A stretch of 64,000 bases of DNA from Rhodobacter sp. GTDB lineage: Bacteria > Pseudomonadota > Alphaproteobacteria > Rhodobacterales > Rhodobacteraceae. Under the pieces are notes generated by a model. The model had not been told where the DNA came from, made no database searches, and saw nothing but the letters and a program-made list of their open reading frames with translations. The position numbers were made by a program, and so were the translations under genes. Positions 60,635 through 64,000 of the stretch are shown here, piece after piece. The stretch covers positions 1 to 64,000 of the forward strand of contig JAIXRW010000057.1 in the NCBI GenBank assembly GCA_027484985.1, read 5' to 3'. Each line of letters starts with the position of its first letter. Position 1 is the first letter of the stretch.

Positions 60635-61774
60635 CTAGCCTTCGAAGCTGATCTCGATCTCGATCCTGCGGTTTCTGGCGCGGCCCTCTTCGGTGGTGTT
60701 ATCGGCCACGGGGGCAAATTCGCCCTTGCTGACGGCCGAGATGCGGGCAGGGTTTACGCGGTCGGTTTGCACCAGTTCGCGCACCACCGCTGCGGCGCGG
60801 GCGGCGGCAAGGTCGAAATTGTCGGTAAAGGCGCCGCCGGTGACGGGGCGGTCGTCGGTATGGCCGGTGACGATGATCGACCGTCCGGGCCGGTCGGTCG
60901 CGCTGGCGATGCGGGCCATGATGGCGCGCGCCTCGTTCGACAGGTCGGCTGAACCTGATTCGAACGACCCGCCCGCGCCGAGCGTGACCACAACCTTGCC
61001 GTCGCGCGGTTCGACGGCGAGCGAGCCGTCGGCGATTTCGCGGTCGAGCAGGGATTGCATGACCATGGCGCTGAGCTTGGCGCGCATTTCGGCCACGGTT
61101 TCGGCATGGCCTGCGGCGCCTGCTGCGCCTTGGCCGGTTGCAGTTTCGGGCTGGCCCTGCGCGGGCGGTTCGGTCGCTTCGGGTTCGGCCGGTGCGGGCT
61201 GGTCGCTGAGCGCGGGGTCGGGGCCGGTGGCGGGTTGGCCTGCTTCGGGTTGGCGTTCGACACTGCCGCCCGCTGCGGCGGCGATGGCATCGGCCAAGGC
61301 AAGCGCGGCCTCGGGGCCCTGCACATCGGGCAGGCGGACGGTCACGGTGCCCGAGCCGGTTTCGATTTCGAGACTGCCCGCAGCCAGCGCATCGCGCAGG
61401 GCCTCGGCCGCGGCGCGGGCGCTTTTTTCGGCGTCGCCGGAACTGGCCCCGTCGCCGGGGGCTGATTCGTCGAACTCGCTGTCATCGGGGCTGGGCATGG
61501 GGTGCAGGTCGATGATGGTTTCGCCTTCGACCGTGGGGCGCAGGCTGGGGCCGAACTGTTCGCGCATGGCGCCAGCGAACTTCTCGAACTGCGGTTCGTC
61601 GAATTGCGCGAAGCCGAGGATCAGCACGAAAAAGGCCATCAGGTTGGTGGCGATGTCTGCGAATGTGGCCAGCCATGCCGGTGCCCCGACGGGGGGGCAT
61701 TTGGGGCAATCGCAATCGTCGTCAGAGTCATCGACGGGGGGCTGATAGGGGGCTTTGGCCTTGGCGGCGGACAT
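60635..61774 (-). CDS. PomB/MotB-like stator protein with OmpA domain
   Basis: A 379-aa single-pass membrane protein. The membrane segment LATFADIATNLMAFFVLILGF holds Asp40, the ion-binding residue of MotB/PomB. Three Cys before it (CDCPKC, 21-26) resemble PomB more than MotB. A plug region GAMREQFGPSL follows, then an Ala/Pro/Glu-rich linker of about 140 residues, and a C-terminal OmpA peptidoglycan-binding domain (IIVTGHTDDRPVTGG, ARNRRIEIEISFEG). No flagellar gene is near. It could be a flagellar stator or a non-flagellar ion-driven complex. Confidence 0.85.
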   Translation of the reverse strand: MSAAKAKAPYQPPVDDSDDDCDCPKCPPVGAPAWLATFADIATNLMAFFVLILGFAQFDEPQFEKFAGAMREQFGPSLRPTVEGETIIDLHPMPSPDDSEFDESAPGDGASSGDAEKSARAAAEALRDALAAGSLEIETGSGTVTVRLPDVQGPEAALALADAIAAAAGGSVERQPEAGQPATGPDPALSDQPAPAEPEATEPPAQGQPETATGQGAAGAAGHAETVAEMRAKLSAMVMQSLLDREIADGSLAVEPRDGKVVVTLGAGGSFESGSADLSNEARAIMARIASATDRPGRSIIVTGHTDDRPVTGGAFTDNFDLAAARAAAVVRELVQTDRVNPARISAVSKGEFAPVADNTTEEGRARNRRIEIEISFEG

Positions 61775-61775
61775 G

Positions 61776-62537
61776 TCAGGCCGCCTTGCGTTTGGCTTGG
61801 GTCTTGGCGTCGAGCGCGCAAAGGAGCTGTTCTTCGATGGCGCGGGGGGCTTCGCCGCGGGCGATGCCGCGCAGGCCTTCGATCACAAGGTCGCGGTAGG
61901 TGACTTCGTCTTCGGAATAGCCTTCGAGCTTGGCAAGGATCGGGCCGAAGATGACGTTGGCGACCAGCGCGCCGTAAAGCGTGGTCAGCAGGGCGACCGC
62001 CATGGCGGGGCCGATGGATTTGGGGTCGGACATGTTGCCCAGCATCAGCACAAGCCCGATGAGCGTGCCGACCATGCCCATGGCGGGGCCGATATCGACC
62101 CATGCCTTGATCGCGCCGTGATAGGCGCCGTGGCGGGCCTTCATCGCCTTGATCTCGTATTTCAGTTGTTTGACAAGCTTGGCCTCGTCGGTGCCGTCGA
62201 TCAGCATTTGCAGGCCCTTGGTGAAGAAAGGCTCGGCGGGGCCCTTGCCTTCCAGTGCCATCATCCCGTCCTTGCGGGCCACGGCGGCAAGTTCGGCCAT
62301 CTGTTCGATCAGGGTTTCGGTATCGAAGGTGGAGGGGGCAAAGGCCTTGGCCATGGCGCGGAAATGGCCAAGGAACACAGGCATCGGCTTCATCATCATC
62401 ACGACGAACAGCGTGCCGCCAAAGACGATGATGACCGACGGAATGTCGATGAAGGGCGCCACGCCGCCCGCATAGATCATCGACCCCACGATCATGACGA
62501 CCGCGCCGACAAGCCCGATGAGCGTTGCGATATCCAA
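61776..62537 (-). CDS. PomA/MotA-like stator channel protein
   Basis: A 253-aa protein with four membrane segments. IIVFGGTLFVVMMMKPMPVF, ARKDGMMALEGKGPAEPFFT, KAWVDIGPAMGMVGTLIGLV and IGPAMAVALLTTLYGALVAN agree closely with Vibrio PomA. TTG 62537 (LDIATLIGLVGAVVM) is used as the start because it aligns with the family start, with GGGGG before it; a GTG at 62561 is the alternative. It lies 1 nt before the PomB-like gene. Confidence 0.86.
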   Translation of the reverse strand: MDIATLIGLVGAVVMIVGSMIYAGGVAPFIDIPSVIIVFGGTLFVVMMMKPMPVFLGHFRAMAKAFAPSTFDTETLIEQMAELAAVARKDGMMALEGKGPAEPFFTKGLQMLIDGTDEAKLVKQLKYEIKAMKARHGAYHGAIKAWVDIGPAMGMVGTLIGLVLMLGNMSDPKSIGPAMAVALLTTLYGALVANVIFGPILAKLEGYSEDEVTYRDLVIEGLRGIARGEAPRAIEEQLLCALDAKTQAKRKAA

Positions 62538-62687
62538 GATGGCCCCCGTGTGATTGCCCACCGCATGTGCAAATGCCGTGCCATGGCGCGAAAACGCGGC
62601 CCCTGCGTTCGGGCAGGGCTGACCGTCAGGGTTGGCAGAGGCGCAATTGCGCCCTAGACAGGCGCGGAACCGACCGGAGGACTGGCC

Positions 62688-63281
62688 ATGGCTGCTGGCG
62701 ATGACAAGACATCCGGCCCCTCGGCCGACGGGCTGGCGCGGGCGGCGGGGGCTGCGGCGGGGCGTGGCTTGCCGCCGGTGCATCTGTGGAACCCGCCCTA
62801 TTGCGGCGAGATCGATATCCGCATCGCGCGGGATGGCACATGGTTCCACGAGGGCACGCCCATCGGGCGGGCGGGACTGGTCAAGCTGTTCTCGGGGATC
62901 CTGAAGCGCGAGGGGGACCGGTATTTTCTGGTCACGCCGGTGGAAAAGGTGGGCATCCGCGTGGATGATGCGCCCTTTGTCGCGGTGGATGTGACGGCGG
63001 AAGGGACGGGCGAGGCGCAGGTGTTGCGCTTTGTCACGCAGGTGGGCGACGAGGTGGTGGCGGGGCCGGACCATGCGATACGCGTCGAGCGGGACGGGGC
63101 GGACGGGCAGCCCGCGCCTTACGTCCATGTGCGCGCGGGGCTTGAGGCGCTGATCGACCGCAAGACCTTTTACCGGCTGGTCGATCTGGGGGTTCCGGCG
63201 ATGCATGCGGGAAAAAGCTGGTTTGGGCTGTGGTCCTCGGGCAGGTTCTTTCCGGTGATTCCCACGAGTGACCTGACCTGA
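62688..63281 (+). CDS. DUF1285 domain protein
   Basis: A 197-aa protein. LPPVHLWNPPYCGEIDIRIA, DGTWFHEGTPIGRAGLVKLF and SILKREGDRYFLVTPVEKVG-type core are DUF1285 hallmarks. It ends KSWFGLWSSGRFFPV. No enzymatic motif is evident. GGAGG precedes the ATG region. Divergent from the PomA-like gene; overlaps hyi by 1 nt. Confidence 0.9.
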   Translation: MAAGDDKTSGPSADGLARAAGAAAGRGLPPVHLWNPPYCGEIDIRIARDGTWFHEGTPIGRAGLVKLFSGILKREGDRYFLVTPVEKVGIRVDDAPFVAVDVTAEGTGEAQVLRFVTQVGDEVVAGPDHAIRVERDGADGQPAPYVHVRAGLEALIDRKTFYRLVDLGVPAMHAGKSWFGLWSSGRFFPVIPTSDLT

Positions 63282-64000
63282 TGCCCCGTTTTGCCGCCAA
63301 TGTGACGATGCTGTTCACCGAGGTGCCGCCCTTGGCGCGGCCCGACCTTGCCCGCGAGGCGGGGTTTGACGGGGTCGAGGTGCTGTTTCCCTATGACCAT
63401 CCGCTGAAGGACTGGCAGGCGGCGCTGGCGGGGATGCCCTTGGCGCTGATCAACGCGCCACCGGGCGACTGGGCGGCGGGGGATCGCGGTTATGCCGCCG
63501 TGCCGGGTGCCGAGGGCGATTTCCGCCAGAGTTTCCTGCGCGGGGCCGAGGTGGCCGCACAACTGGGTGCGGGGCGGCTGCATGTGATGGCGGGCGTGGC
63601 CAAGGGCGAACAGGCCGAGGCGGTTTACCGCGAGAATCTGGCATGGGCAGCGGCACAGGCGCCCGAGCTTGCGCTGTGCATCGAGCCACTGAACCCCGAT
63701 GACATGCCGGGGTATTTCCTCAACGATTTCGATCAGGCGGCGCGGATCGTCGATGATCTGGCCCTGCCCAATCTGGGGATCCAGTTCGATCTGTGGCACG
63801 CCGCCCGCATCCATGGCGATGCCGATGCGGTCTGGGCGCGGCACAAGGCCCGCGTGAATCATGTGCAGATTGCGGGCTTTCCGGGCCGGAACGAGCCGGG
63901 CGGCGGCGGGTTCGACCTGACAGGCTTTTGCGCCGAGCTGGACGGCGCGGATTGGCAGGGCTGGGTGGCGGCCGAATACCTGCCCGCCCGCGCCACGGTG
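63281..64000 (+). CDS. hyi: Hydroxypyruvate isomerase family protein (3' end cut by the window)
   Basis: TIM-barrel sugar isomerase of the Hyi family, interconverting hydroxypyruvate and tartronate semialdehyde in the glyoxylate branch. About 240 residues are visible. ANVTMLFTEVPPLARPDLAR, GFDGVEVLFPYDH, LCIEPLNPDDMPGYFLNDFD (catalytic Glu) and GIQFDLWHAARIHGDADAVW are typical, then NHVQIAGFPGRNEPG. The TGA of the DUF1285 gene overlaps its ATG (TGATG). The end lies outside the window. Confidence 0.9.
   Translation, partial: MPRFAANVTMLFTEVPPLARPDLAREAGFDGVEVLFPYDHPLKDWQAALAGMPLALINAPPGDWAAGDRGYAAVPGAEGDFRQSFLRGAEVAAQLGAGRLHVMAGVAKGEQAEAVYRENLAWAAAQAPELALCIEPLNPDDMPGYFLNDFDQAARIVDDLALPNLGIQFDLWHAARIHGDADAVWARHKARVNHVQIAGFPGRNEPGGGGFDLTGFCAELDGADWQGWVAAEYLPARATV

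Noticed and set aside
60635-62537. Zorya-type anti-phage system (ZorA/ZorB are MotAB-like)
   Set aside because: ZorA normally has a long cytoplasmic tail and is followed by zorC/zorD or zorE nuclease/helicase genes; here the channel protein is short and PomA-like and no such genes follow.

Overview
The window is high-GC, gene-dense DNA from an alphaproteobacterium, most likely a member of the Rhodobacteraceae/Paracoccaceae. The evidence is its gene content. It has mipZ (an alphaproteobacterial division-site ATPase), a separate F0 ATP synthase operon with paired b' and b subunits, a plant-type glutamate-cysteine ligase, DUF1285, DUF599 and DUF3833 proteins, the order ffh-GNATs-chorismate mutase-rpsP-rimM-trmD ... 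rplS-rpmE, and glcDEF. The genes look chromosomal and mostly housekeeping. I see no transposase, integrase, phage gene, plasmid replication gene or CRISPR array.

Layout. 1-3.8 kb: yidC (cut by the window edge), ttcA, a DUF3833 lipoprotein, and the rpmH-rnpA-yidD cluster. 3.9-8.8 kb: a TVP38-family membrane protein with a flavin disulfide reductase, an orphan histidine kinase, tRNA-Arg(ACG) and an FkbM methyltransferase. 8.8-12 kb: a MacA/MacB-type efflux set. 12.3-18.5 kb: a phosphate regulon, pstSCAB-phoU-phoB, behind a three-repeat Pho box. 18.5-23.3 kb: a lone ketoglutarate-semialdehyde-type dehydrogenase in poorly coding DNA, then an EamA transporter with a LysR regulator. 23.9-31.2 kb: ffh, three overlapping GNATs, chorismate mutase, rpsP-rimM-trmD, an EamA transporter and rplS-rpmE. 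31.4-34.5 kb: mipZ, malonyl-CoA synthetase and an ArsR regulator. 34.7-37.3 kb: atpI-B-E-F'-F. 37.5-41.1 kb: rsmE, a membrane protein and gshA, with ubiA divergent. 41.2-48.9 kb: a tandem-OmpA envelope protein, a small coiled-coil protein, a kynurenine-formamidase-like hydrolase, gabD, a peptidoglycan-binding protein, Hsp20 and a trypsin-like protease. 49-53.6 kb: glcDEF and a DUF599 protein. 53.8-62.5 kb: a MoxR-DUF58-DUF4159-membrane protein operon beside a PomA/PomB-like ion-channel pair. 62.7-64 kb: a DUF1285 protein and hydroxypyruvate isomerase (cut by the edge).

How the genes work together. The phosphate operon joins high-affinity uptake to its regulator. glcDEF with hyi points to glycolate/glyoxylate use. 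The MoxR operon with the PomAB-like pair and the OmpA and peptidoglycan-binding proteins suggest investment in envelope maintenance.

The most unusual feature is intergenic. Family A is a GC-rich mosaic repeat (core AAATATCCTCGGGG or AAATACTCCGGGG, plus hairpins such as GGGGCAGACAGCCCC) found in at least 10 gaps. In one place it supplies the end of a protein and in another a possible start codon. Family B is a set of AT-rich palindromes, most with 5-nt loops, that occur only where two genes converge. A 48-bp unit is repeated four times upstream of the LysR gene. Assignments rest on reading the sequence and remembered family features; no database search was run.
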